Positions 1-8,473 of a stretch of 36,514 nt of DNA are shown one piece after another (positions within the stretch are counted from its first letter, which is position 1; each line of letters starts with the position of its first letter). Origin of the DNA: Candidatus Parcubacteria bacterium (GTDB taxonomy: Bacteria > Patescibacteriota > Minisyncoccia > Phycocordibacterales > Phycocordibacteraceae). Under the pieces are notes generated by a model. It saw only the letters and a list, made by a program, of their open reading frames with translations. It made no database searches and was not told where the DNA came from. The position numbers were made by a program, and so were the translations under genes. Where the stretch lies: contig JAKFXG010000023.1 of NCBI GenBank assembly GCA_021731495.1, positions 1-36,514 on the forward strand, in the 5' to 3' direction.

Positions 1-51
1 ACCTTTAGGGGCAACATTGACGAAGTGTATACGTACGTATATACTCTACAT

Positions 52-303
52 ATGAACACTACAACAATTCAAAAGTGGGGAAACAGTTATGCTGTGCGTC
101 TCCCAAAGGCCGCTATGCACAAGCTGAATCTACAGACGGGTCACTCTGTAGAAATTCGCGAAGAGGCCAATGGCCAAACGCTTTCCATTATTCCCATGCG
201 GCAACGCACCGTTTCTCTCACGGAGATGGTGGCTCGTATTACGAAAAAGAATCAGCATAGTGTCGTTGACTGGGGCGAAGCGATTGGGAAAGAGGCATGG
301 TAG
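52..303 (+). CDS. mazE: MazE/AbrB-type antitoxin
   Basis: MNTTTIQKWGNSYAVRLPK is typical of the MazE SpoVT/AbrB-fold N-terminus. Start taken at ATG 52 rather than GTG 25. Confidence 0.9.
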   Translation: MNTTTIQKWGNSYAVRLPKAAMHKLNLQTGHSVEIREEANGQTLSIIPMRQRTVSLTEMVARITKKNQHSVVDWGEAIGKEAW

Positions 304-641
304 CGAAACGCGCATACGTTCCTGACCGAGGCGATGTTGTGTGGCTTGATTTCAATCCTGTTCGCGGACACGAACAAGGAGGAAGGCGTCCGGCGCTCGT
401 TATCTCTCCGGGGAAATACAACGCGAAGTCAGGACTTGTACTCGCATGTCCGATTACTTCTCAGGTGAAAGGGTATCCGTTCGAGGTCGGATTTAAAACA
501 AAAGTCGTGCAGGGCGTAATACTCACCGACCAGATTCGATCGATAGATTGGAAACAACGCCGTGCAGAGAAGGTCGGTGTCGTTTCCGAGTCGGCGATAA
601 CAGAAGTACAGGAACACGTAAGAAAGCTTGTTCTAGAATGA
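297..641 (+). CDS. mazF: MazF-family endoribonuclease toxin
   Basis: PDRGDVVWLDFNPVRGHEQGGRRPALVIS...PITSQVKGYPFEV is a PemK/MazF signature; overlaps mazE. Confidence 0.93.
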   Translation: MVAKRAYVPDRGDVVWLDFNPVRGHEQGGRRPALVISPGKYNAKSGLVLACPITSQVKGYPFEVGFKTKVVQGVILTDQIRSIDWKQRRAEKVGVVSESAITEVQEHVRKLVLE

Positions 642-805
642 GGTATACCAACGAGCATGAAAGCATCATCCAACTTCAAATCTCGGAGAGCGATGGCGGC
701 TACGTCGCGGAGGGTGTGAGCGTGCCTATCGTGACACAAGGGGATACGCTTGATGAGCTTATCGCGAATATCCGTGAGGTAGTCGGGTTGTACGTAGAAG
801 GGTAG
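638..805 (+). CDS. HicB-like (UPF0150-type) small protein, 55 aa
   Basis: QLQISESDGGYVAEGVSVPIVTQGDTLDELIANIREVVGLYVEG matches the HicB partial RNase H-like fold pattern. ATGA overlap with the mazF stop. The ORF-track start at 548 is an upstream extension. Confidence 0.75.
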   Translation: MRYTNEHESIIQLQISESDGGYVAEGVSVPIVTQGDTLDELIANIREVVGLYVEG

Positions 806-831
806 GTAGAGCGGCGTGATACGATACGCCT

Positions 832-2400
832 ATGCTTTGGGCCGACCGCATAGCCAGTGAGATACGAGACACCTGCAAGCCCCGTGACGGGGCGACATTT
901 CTCATTCGCGACGAAAAGACGCTCTCGGGACGCGTACACGTGGGCTCCATGCGTGGCGTGGCCATCCATGGCCTCGTGAGCGAAGTCCTTACGGAATATG
1001 GAGTTGCAAATGAATTTCGTTACGAGCTCAATGATTTCGATGATTTTGATACGGTACCTGGATATCTAGACCAAGAAAAATTTAGGGAACATCTCGGGAA
1101 GCCGCTCTATGCCGTCCCGAGTCCCGAGGCGGGATTCAAGAATTTTGCAGAGTACTTCGGTGCAGAATTTACTGATGTACACAAAAGGGCTGGCTTCATA
1201 CCGACGTATTACCGTGCAACTGAGTTGTATCGCTCGGGGAAGATGGATCCACTTATCCGTACTGCGCTTGAAAAGGCGGCCGAGGTGCGGCGTATATATA
1301 AGGAAGTATCGGGTTCTACAAAGGCCAATGGGTGGCTCCCAGTCACGGTGGTATGCGAGAAATGCGGAAAGCTTAGAACAACGCGCACCTCAGATTTTGA
1401 TGGAGATACCGTCGCATATGTTTGCGATCAAAATCCTGATGACACCATGTCCTGCGGGCACACAGGCCGCGCTGCTCCCTGGAAAGGGAATGCAAAACTC
1501 CACTGGAAAGTTGATTGGGCGGCAAAGTGGGTCGCACAAGGAGTCGACATTGAAGGCGGGGGCAAGGACCACTCGACCAAGGGCGGTTCGCGCGACGTGG
1601 CGAACCACATCTGCCGCGAGATATTCGGCCAAGAACCGCCGTTCGACATCCCCTATGAGTTTTTCCTCGTGGGTGGAAAGAAAATGTCCTCCTCCAAGGG
1701 CCGCGGCAGTTCTGCAAAGGATATGTGCGACCTCTTTCCGCCTGAAGTGTTCCGCCTCGCTCTCATTGGGAAAGACATCCGTGAGCAGATAGACGTCGAT
1801 CCGCAAGGTGAGTCCGTGCCGCGTCTGTATGACTGGTATGACGAACTGGCGGAGGGTGTGCGCGAAGGGAAGTCCGATGATTACTCGCGGCTCTTTGCGC
1901 TCTGCGAGCTTCCCGAAAATCGCGCGGCACTCACGGCTCCATGGCAAATGCGATTCCGCGAAGTGGCGTTCATCGTGCAAATGGCGCATCTCTCGGTCAC
2001 GGAAGAAGCTGCGCGCGTGAAAGGAAGCGCTTTGACCGAGGACGAGGAGCGCGCGCTCACTGAGCGCGCGCAATATGCAAAGTTCTGGCTCACCATGTAT
2101 GCGCCTGAAGAATTTAAATATGAGCTTCAACAAGAGATGCCGGACGTCGAGCTTACGGATGTTCAAAAGAAGGCGCTCGCTACGCTCGCGGAGTTTCTCC
2201 AGGCGGCAAAACGCACGGGCGAAGAACTGCACTTGCGTCTGCACGAACTGAAGACCGAAATTCCTATTCAACCGAAAGAACTTTTCCAAGCTATCTACCG
2301 GGTGTTCCTGAATCGCGACTCCGGCCCTAAAGCCGGGTGGTTCCTCGCGGGCCTCCCGCAGGATATGGTCATCGCGCGTCTCAAGGAAGCGGTCGCGTAA
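832..2400 (+). CDS. lysS: Lysyl-tRNA synthetase, class I
   Basis: HVGSMRG (HIGH-like) and KKMSSSKG (KMSKS) motifs; CxxC zinc-like region; class I LysK architecture. Confidence 0.93.
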   Translation: MLWADRIASEIRDTCKPRDGATFLIRDEKTLSGRVHVGSMRGVAIHGLVSEVLTEYGVANEFRYELNDFDDFDTVPGYLDQEKFREHLGKPLYAVPSPEAGFKNFAEYFGAEFTDVHKRAGFIPTYYRATELYRSGKMDPLIRTALEKAAEVRRIYKEVSGSTKANGWLPVTVVCEKCGKLRTTRTSDFDGDTVAYVCDQNPDDTMSCGHTGRAAPWKGNAKLHWKVDWAAKWVAQGVDIEGGGKDHSTKGGSRDVANHICREIFGQEPPFDIPYEFFLVGGKKMSSSKGRGSSAKDMCDLFPPEVFRLALIGKDIREQIDVDPQGESVPRLYDWYDELAEGVREGKSDDYSRLFALCELPENRAALTAPWQMRFREVAFIVQMAHLSVTEEAARVKGSALTEDEERALTERAQYAKFWLTMYAPEEFKYELQQEMPDVELTDVQKKALATLAEFLQAAKRTGEELHLRLHELKTEIPIQPKELFQAIYRVFLNRDSGPKAGWFLAGLPQDMVIARLKEAVA

Positions 2401-2414
2401 TCAAATATTGGCTT

Positions 2415-2446
2415 AAAACCGGCGTGGCACAGCCCGCGCCGGTTTT
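2415..2446 (+). terminator. Intrinsic terminator after lysS
   Basis: AAAACCGGCG ... CGCCGGTTTT perfect 10-bp stem followed by a T-rich tract. Confidence 0.8.
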
Positions 2447-2452
2447 ATTTAT

Positions 2453-2540
2453 AAAGTGGGGATAACCATACTAGGTAAGTGGGGGAAAGTGGAGTAAGCT
2501 TCACTACTAGTGGGATGAAGTGGGGAAACGGGAGTGGTGG
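2453..2540 (+). promoter_or_regulatory. MraZ-box-like direct repeats upstream of mraZ
   Basis: Repeated (A)AGTGGGG/AGTGGA/AGTGGGA units; GTGG[GA] at 2456, 2479, 2489, 2510 and 2520, several about 10 or 21 bp apart. Confidence 0.7.
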
Positions 2541-2573
2541 CCTATTTCCTCAATAATCTTGCTATATTTCATC

Positions 2574-3002
2574 ATGTTCATCGGCGAATACCTGCACACT
2601 CTCGATCCCAAGAATCGAATTTCACTTCCAGCAAAGTTTCGGAAGGATCTCGGCCGCTCTGTCGTCATGACGCGCGGCCTTGATCATTGCCTCTTCGTGT
2701 ATCCGAAGAAGGCATGGGCAAAGGAAGCCGAGAGCCGTGCAGTACATGCTGGAGGAACAGCCGCAGCTCGCGGGCTTGCACGTCTTTTTCTTTCGGGGGC
2801 AATGGAGGCAGATGTTGATGCCGCCGGACGGGTGCTCGTACCGGATCATCTAAAGAGCTTCGCTGGTCTTGGAAGCAAGACCGTCATTGCGGGTGTCGCG
2901 AACCGTATTGAAATATGGGATGCAGACGCGTGGAAGAAGTACACGGCCGACATCGAGCGCGATGCCGACGCTTTCGCTGAAAAGATAGGCGACAACAATT
3001 GA
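2574..3002 (+). CDS. mraZ: Transcriptional regulator MraZ
   Basis: MFIGEYLHTLDPKNRISLPAKFR is the MraZ N-terminus. ORF-track start 2520 lies inside the operator repeats; ATG 2574 preferred. Confidence 0.95.
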   Translation: MFIGEYLHTLDPKNRISLPAKFRKDLGRSVVMTRGLDHCLFVYPKKAWAKEAESRAVHAGGTAAARGLARLFLSGAMEADVDAAGRVLVPDHLKSFAGLGSKTVIAGVANRIEIWDADAWKKYTADIERDADAFAEKIGDNN

Positions 3003-3003
3003 T

Positions 3004-3957
3004 ATGGAATCTCGCCACGACAGCGTTCTGATGGATGAGGTGCTGAAGGCGCTCGATGTGCAGGCACACGACACGGTCGTGGATGCGACTCTCGGCGGGG
3101 CAGGGCACTTTGCTGCGCTTCTCGCGGCGCTTGGCGAGGGCGGCACAATCGTCGGCATTGATGCCGACCCTGCGGCGGTCGAGCGCGGCCGCGAAGCGTA
3201 CGCGGAAGACCGTCGGACAGAACGTCCGGTCGCGCACCTCGTGAACGATAATTTCCGCAACCTTGAGCGCATCCTTGAACGGCTCCACACCGCTCCCGTC
3301 AATAAGGTACTGTTCGACCTCGGCTGGAGCGGGTACCAGATCAGTGCGCCGCGCGGGTTCTCGTTTCAGAATGAAGAGCCGCTTCTTATGACATATGGCG
3401 AGGGGGGCGAAACAGCGGCCGATATCATCAATAGCGCTTCCGAGGAGGACCTTGCCAATCTCATCTTCACCTATGGCGAAGAAAGTTTCTCGCGGGGCAT
3501 CGCGCGCTCGATTGTCGCGGCCCGTTCGAAAGGGCGGATCCTCACGACTGGTGCGCTTGTGGCGGCCGTTCTCGCTGGTACGCCGCGTTGGTATCACGAC
3601 CGGAAAATACATCCCGCGACGAAAACATTCCAGGCGCTCCGTATTGCCGTCAATGACGAGATCGGCGCGCTCCGTGAAGGGCTCACCGCGGCATTGCACG
3701 TACTCGCGCCAGGCGGGCGGCTGGCGGTTATATCGTTCCACAGTATCGAGGACCGCATTGTGAAAAATATGTTGCGTGACGCGGCCCAGGGTGGCTTGGG
3801 GACGATGAATCCGAAGAAATCGATCACACCGACGCGCGCGGAGGTGCATGCAAATCGGCGCGCGCGGAGTGCAAAGTTGCGCGTGTTCGAGCGGGCCGCC
3901 ACTCATTCTCAGACAAATATTACCAATCCAAATAATGCCGCACTTTCCTATGCGTAA
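3004..3957 (+). CDS. rsmH: 16S rRNA (cytosine-1402-N4)-methyltransferase
   Basis: HDSVLMDEVLKAL...VDATLGGAGH...FDLGWSGYQI; HPATKTFQALRIAVNDEI; RsmH motifs; follows mraZ. Confidence 0.97.
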   Translation: MESRHDSVLMDEVLKALDVQAHDTVVDATLGGAGHFAALLAALGEGGTIVGIDADPAAVERGREAYAEDRRTERPVAHLVNDNFRNLERILERLHTAPVNKVLFDLGWSGYQISAPRGFSFQNEEPLLMTYGEGGETAADIINSASEEDLANLIFTYGEESFSRGIARSIVAARSKGRILTTGALVAAVLAGTPRWYHDRKIHPATKTFQALRIAVNDEIGALREGLTAALHVLAPGGRLAVISFHSIEDRIVKNMLRDAAQGGLGTMNPKKSITPTRAEVHANRRARSAKLRVFERAATHSQTNITNPNNAALSYA

Positions 3958-4243
3958 TGTTCTCTCATTTCCGTCCTTTTCAATGGTATCGCTGTGTACC
4001 GGCATTGTTGCGATCCTTCTGGTCGCGTATATCGGCCTCATCGCCACCGTCATGAGTTATGCGACCCTCACCATAGAATTCTCGCAATCAGTCAGAAATG
4101 ACGAAGCGGCGGTCGCAGTGCTCGAATCGACGTACCTCGCGAATGTGGCGCAGCTTACAAATACGGACTACGCTGCCGCGGGCTATGCGAAACCTCTTGT
4201 CGAGACGTTTGTCCGCGCGCAAAGCGCGACGGCATTACGCTAA
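3950..4243 (+). CDS. FtsL-like small membrane protein
   Basis: Single N-terminal TM segment (VSLCTGIVAILLVAYIGLIATVMSYA); position between rsmH and PBP. Start at 3935 or 3950. Confidence 0.6.
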   Translation: MRNVLSFPSFSMVSLCTGIVAILLVAYIGLIATVMSYATLTIEFSQSVRNDEAAVAVLESTYLANVAQLTNTDYAAAGYAKPLVETFVRAQSATALR

Positions 4244-4251
4244 CATCGGGT

Positions 4252-5991
4252 ATGCGTGCACAGTTTCGCTCGCGCATCCGTCTCGTCCTCTTCGTGGTTG
4301 CGTGTGTTGCGCTGTTCATACTCGTGCGGCTCTATTTTGTGCAGATCGTGCATGGAGAGGACTATGCGCAAAAAGCAGATCGGCAATTCGCATCAAGCGC
4401 AAGCGGGCTTTTCGATCGCGGTTCTATCTACTTCACTCGTAAGGACGGCACGCTCATCTCTGCGGCGACGATTGCCACCGGCTTTTTGGTGGCCATAAAC
4501 CCTCAAACACTTGCCGATCCTGAAGCCGCATACGCTGCGGTGGCGTCCGTTGCTTCCTCAACGCCCTCCTTGCGGGACACATTTCTCGCCGCGGCCGCAA
4601 AGAAGAGTCAGGCGCATATTGAAATCATGCACCGCCTTTCAGACGAAGCCGGACAAGCGCTCTCCGCAAAAGACATGCCCGGCGTGCAGGTGCTGCGAGA
4701 ACGTTGGCGGTATTATCCGGGAGCGACGCTTGCCGCTCAGGCGATAGGTATCGTCTCATACGGTTCCGGCGATGAACTCGTCGGTCAAACCGGCCTCGAG
4801 AGAGTCTATGAAGGGTCGCTTTCCCGCTCGGGAGATTCGCTGTACAAAAACTTCTTCGCAGAACTTTTTTCTAATGTCGGGAATCTGCTCGTGGATGCGA
4901 AGGATGCGCGCGAGGGCAGCGTCGTCACGACAATCGAACCGGAAGTTCAGACGCGACTTGAGAACGGTCTTGCAAAACTGAATAAACGCTATTCGAGCAA
5001 ACACTCGGGCGGCATCATCATGGACCCTTCCACGGGAGCGATCGTGGCGCTCGCGACATATCCATCCTACGACGGGAATGATCTGCGGAACGTCAATCCC
5101 TTGCTCCTCGGCAATCCTCTCGTAGAACACGTCTACGAGTTCGGCTCCATCGTGAAGCCAATTACCATGACTTCGGGGCTTGATGCGGGAGTCATTACAC
5201 CGGAGACAACGTACAATGATACCGGCTGCATTACCGTAAACACGGCGCGCATCTGCAATTGGGACTTAAAAGCTCGTGGTGTCGTACCCATGAAGCAGAT
5301 TATCGTCCAATCGCTAAATATCGGCTCTGCGTGGATTGCGACCGAGCTCGGACAAGAGAAGTTTCGCGACTACTTTACCAGGCTTTTCGGGCAAAAGACC
5401 GGCATCGACCTGCCAAACGAGGGCCGCGCGCTTCTCGGCAATCTCTCAAAGCCTCAACAGATCGGGTACGATACCGCAGCCTATGGACAAGGCATCGCGG
5501 TAACGCCGATACAGATGATCCGTGCCCTCGGTGCGATAGCCAATGGCGGTCGCATGGTACAGCCACATCTTGCGAGTGCGGTGCGCCTCAATTCCGGCAT
5601 CGAACGGAAACTCGACTGGGATCAGGAAACGCCGGTCTTTTCAGCCGCCGCTGCACGCGCAACGACGGAGATGATGACGGCGGTCGTCGATGAAAAGCTT
5701 GAGGGCGGCAAGGCAAAGATTCCCACCATGTCGGTTGCGGCAAAGACCGGCACCGCGCAAATCCCCGACGGAAGGGGCGGCTACCACACCGACCGCTTTT
5801 TCCATTCGTTTGTCGGCTTTTTCCCTTCGTATAACCCGCGCTTCATCATCCTGCTCTACACGAACGATCCGCAAGGTGTTGAGTATGCGTCGGAGACCCT
5901 TGACGCGACGTTCCTTGACCTCGTGCATTTTCTCATTGAGTATTATGCGGTGCCGCCCGACCGTGGCTTCGCCACCACGACCTCATCATGA
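4252..5991 (+). CDS. ftsI: Penicillin-binding protein 2 / FtsI-type transpeptidase
   Basis: N-terminal TM; SIVKPITM (SxxK), AKTGTAQIPDGRGGYHTDRFFHSFVGFFP (KTG); dcw position. Confidence 0.9.
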   Translation: MRAQFRSRIRLVLFVVACVALFILVRLYFVQIVHGEDYAQKADRQFASSASGLFDRGSIYFTRKDGTLISAATIATGFLVAINPQTLADPEAAYAAVASVASSTPSLRDTFLAAAAKKSQAHIEIMHRLSDEAGQALSAKDMPGVQVLRERWRYYPGATLAAQAIGIVSYGSGDELVGQTGLERVYEGSLSRSGDSLYKNFFAELFSNVGNLLVDAKDAREGSVVTTIEPEVQTRLENGLAKLNKRYSSKHSGGIIMDPSTGAIVALATYPSYDGNDLRNVNPLLLGNPLVEHVYEFGSIVKPITMTSGLDAGVITPETTYNDTGCITVNTARICNWDLKARGVVPMKQIIVQSLNIGSAWIATELGQEKFRDYFTRLFGQKTGIDLPNEGRALLGNLSKPQQIGYDTAAYGQGIAVTPIQMIRALGAIANGGRMVQPHLASAVRLNSGIERKLDWDQETPVFSAAAARATTEMMTAVVDEKLEGGKAKIPTMSVAAKTGTAQIPDGRGGYHTDRFFHSFVGFFPSYNPRFIILLYTNDPQGVEYASETLDATFLDLVHFLIEYYAVPPDRGFATTTSS

Positions 5992-7262
5992 AAAACGCAC
6001 TCAAATCCTTCGTCGCATTTCTCCTCGCGCTCATCGCCCGAGCCGTCCTGCGGCGGTACCATCCCCATATTGTCATGGTGACCGGATCGGTAGGGAAGAC
6101 GTCGACGAAGGACGCAGTTGCGGCGGTGCTCACGACACGTTTCTTCGTACGTAAGAGCGAAAAGAGTTTCAACACTGAATTCGGGGTCCCCTTTACTGTT
6201 TTCGGCGCAGAGAATCCATGGAAGAATCCTTTGGCCTGGGTGTCCCTCTTTAAGAATGCCCTCGCTCTTCTCCTGTTGCCAAATCATTACCCAAATATGC
6301 TTGTGCTTGAGGTGGGAGCAGATCGTCCCGGAGACCTTGCACGTACATTGCGTACCGTGACACCAGATGTTGTCGTCGTGACCCGATTACCAGAAATACC
6401 GGTGCATGTCGAAGCGTATGCATCACCCGAAGCGGTGCGGGAAGAAGAATTTTCGCCGGCGTATGCGCTCAAAGCCTCTGCGCCGCTCATCATTCCGTCT
6501 GATGATCTGTATGCGCTTGATAACGCGATGCGGACGCCGGCTCGCGTCATCTCATACGGTGACACGGACGATGCTACTGTGCGTATACACGATATAGGGT
6601 TCTATGAGGTCGATGGCGCAGTTGCCGGCATGTGTGCGAAGGTGCATTCCGCGGGGGAAGAGGGGACCTGCATCGTAAAGGGATCGGTGGGGAAGGTCCA
6701 AGTTCTTCCCGTTGCCGCCGCGCTTGCGATCGCGTCCGCCTTTTCCATACCGCTTTCTGAAGCGCTTACGGCGCTTGAAAGTTACGAACCGCCGCCCGGA
6801 CGTGGGCGCCTTTTGGCGGGGGGGAATGGGTCCATCATCATTGACGATTCATATAATGCGTCGCCCGCGGCAGTGGAAGAAGCACTTGCGACATTGAAGG
6901 CATTTCCTCACGCGAAGCGCCGCATCGCCGTTCTCGGCGATATGCTTGAACTCGGCCGCTACTCCGTGATGGAGCACGAACGGATCGGCGCGCTTGCGAG
7001 TGAATCGGCTGACATCGTCGTTTCCGTCGGCATTCGCGCCCGTGCTTTTGCCGTAGTGCCGGCTGACCCAAAGGTCATACCATTTGATAATGCTCGCGCA
7101 GCAGCTTCCGGACTGAAGGATTTTGTCCAAGAGGGCGACGTCATTCTCGTGAAGGGCTCCCAGTCGATTCGCACCGAACGTATCGTTCGGGCGCTTCTCG
7201 CAAATCCTGCGGATGCCCCGCGGCTTGTTCGCCAGGAGGAAGGATGGGAGCAGAAGGGGTGA
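5988..7262 (+). CDS. murF: UDP-N-acetylmuramoyl-tripeptide--D-alanyl-D-alanine ligase-like
   Basis: VTGSVGKTSTKDAVAAVL P-loop; DDSYNASPAAVEEAL; VLGDMLELG; ATGA overlap with the PBP gene. Confidence 0.9.
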   Translation: MKNALKSFVAFLLALIARAVLRRYHPHIVMVTGSVGKTSTKDAVAAVLTTRFFVRKSEKSFNTEFGVPFTVFGAENPWKNPLAWVSLFKNALALLLLPNHYPNMLVLEVGADRPGDLARTLRTVTPDVVVVTRLPEIPVHVEAYASPEAVREEEFSPAYALKASAPLIIPSDDLYALDNAMRTPARVISYGDTDDATVRIHDIGFYEVDGAVAGMCAKVHSAGEEGTCIVKGSVGKVQVLPVAAALAIASAFSIPLSEALTALESYEPPPGRGRLLAGGNGSIIIDDSYNASPAAVEEALATLKAFPHAKRRIAVLGDMLELGRYSVMEHERIGALASESADIVVSVGIRARAFAVVPADPKVIPFDNARAAASGLKDFVQEGDVILVKGSQSIRTERIVRALLANPADAPRLVRQEEGWEQKG

Positions 7263-7362
7263 CCCTACCGGGACAGAATTGTATCAATGGCGGGAGTTTG
7301 GATGGGCTTTGCAAAAAGAGATAGAGGTGGCATAGTGCGGGCAGAGTTCCTCAAACTGGAGT

Positions 7363-7977
7363 ATGGCCATGTTCCTGATCCTTCCCAAGATGCACCCCGT
7401 TCTGGACGAGTATCGCAAGCTCCCAATGTTCTTCCTCGCTGGGCCAATCCTGGGTGGTGGCGATTGGCACACGCGGATGTCGGAACTGCTGATGAAGCGG
7501 CTCGACGGTCTCATCGTAGTGAATCCCAGCCGCTATCAGCACTCGCACCCGCACTGCAAATACCGCGAGTACCTCGAAACGGAGACCAAGTACACCAGAC
7601 GGCAGATGCCCGAAATTCAGTTCGAGCGTCAGACTGATTGGGAACGGTACTATCTCGAGCAAGCCGCGGACAAATGGCAGACCGGCTGTATCATCTTCTG
7701 GCTTGCGGAACAAAAAGAGCCGCGGCCGGACGGCATGCCGTATGCCATGGACACTCGTGGCGAGATCGGCGAATGGCGCGGCCACATGATGCGTGATCAT
7801 AATCTGCGCGTCGCCATGGGTGCAGAGAAGAACTTCCCGGGCTTGAGTCAAATCAAGCGCAACTTCGAACTAGCTCTCCCGGGATTCATCATCTATGACA
7901 CAATGGAGGAGGTGGTGGAGAAAGCGGCATTCTTCGCGCATCCAGCCCTTTCCTTTGCCGAGCGCGTTCGAGCGTAA
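7363..7977 (+). CDS. Nucleoside 2-deoxyribosyltransferase-like protein
   Basis: FFLAGPILGGGDWHTRM... and TRGEIGEWRGHM resemble the nucleoside deoxyribosyltransferase fold and catalytic Glu region. Confidence 0.55.
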   Translation: MAMFLILPKMHPVLDEYRKLPMFFLAGPILGGGDWHTRMSELLMKRLDGLIVVNPSRYQHSHPHCKYREYLETETKYTRRQMPEIQFERQTDWERYYLEQAADKWQTGCIIFWLAEQKEPRPDGMPYAMDTRGEIGEWRGHMMRDHNLRVAMGAEKNFPGLSQIKRNFELALPGFIIYDTMEEVVEKAAFFAHPALSFAERVRA

Positions 7978-8254
7978 ACCTCGCGATCTCAAGGCGCGAC
8001 CCCTTCCCGGGCCGTGCCTTCTTCTTTTGGTTTGAAGTTGCCTGAAATCATGACCTCACGAGGACCACGATTACGCTTATCGAAGCTTACAGCTTCAGCA
8101 CACCTCATTCAGCAGAATGACTCTTGGAGTACGCTTTATGTTTTTCTGAGTGGTCACAAGTTACTAAGTAGTTTGCTCCACGTATTAGCAAACTACGTAA
8201 GTACTCGTCGACCTCGCCTCGCCTTTTCTCTGCTGAGAAAATATGGCTCCGGCC

Positions 8255-8305
8255 TCACAAATTGACCGCAGGCAAAGCAGTTTGCCTGCTTTACTCAATT
8301 TGTGA
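8255..8305. repeat. Nested hairpin abutting the tRNA-Glu 3' end
   Basis: TCACAAATTGA / TCAATTTGTGA (11 bp) enclosing GCAGGCAAA gcag TTTGCCTGC (9 bp). Confidence 0.85.
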
Positions 8306-8374
8306 CCCTACCGGGAATCGAACCCGGATTTAAAGCTTGAGAAGCTTCCGTCCTAACCGTTAGACGATAGGGCC
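8303..8374 (-). tRNA. tRNA-Glu (anticodon CTC)
   Basis: Reverse complement GGCCCTA TC GTCTAACGGTTAGGAC G GAAGC TTCTCAA GCTTT AAAT CCGGG TTCGATT CCCGG TAGGGTC A folds as a full cloverleaf. 3' CCA is not encoded. Confidence 0.95.
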
Positions 8375-8473
8375 AATATTTTTCGCACTGCTGGTTTTGG
8401 TTCGATTCAGAATCGGTCACGCATAATTTCTTGCTAGAAATTTGCGCGACCCCGCCTCGCGCTGTCGCGCTCC

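Noticed and set aside
1390-2289. 299-aa minus-strand ORF inside lysS
   Set aside because: Shadow ORF of a clear class I LysRS.
2884-4053. 389-aa minus-strand ORF antisense to mraZ/rsmH/ftsL
   Set aside because: Overlaps well-supported genes on the other strand; translation is Arg/His/Pro-rich with no family signature, a typical shadow ORF.
8396-8420. Possible extra tRNA T-arm (GGTTCGATTC on + strand)
   Set aside because: Flanks do not pair as a T-stem and no cloverleaf can be built; it is part of the small palindrome CGATTCAGAATCG.
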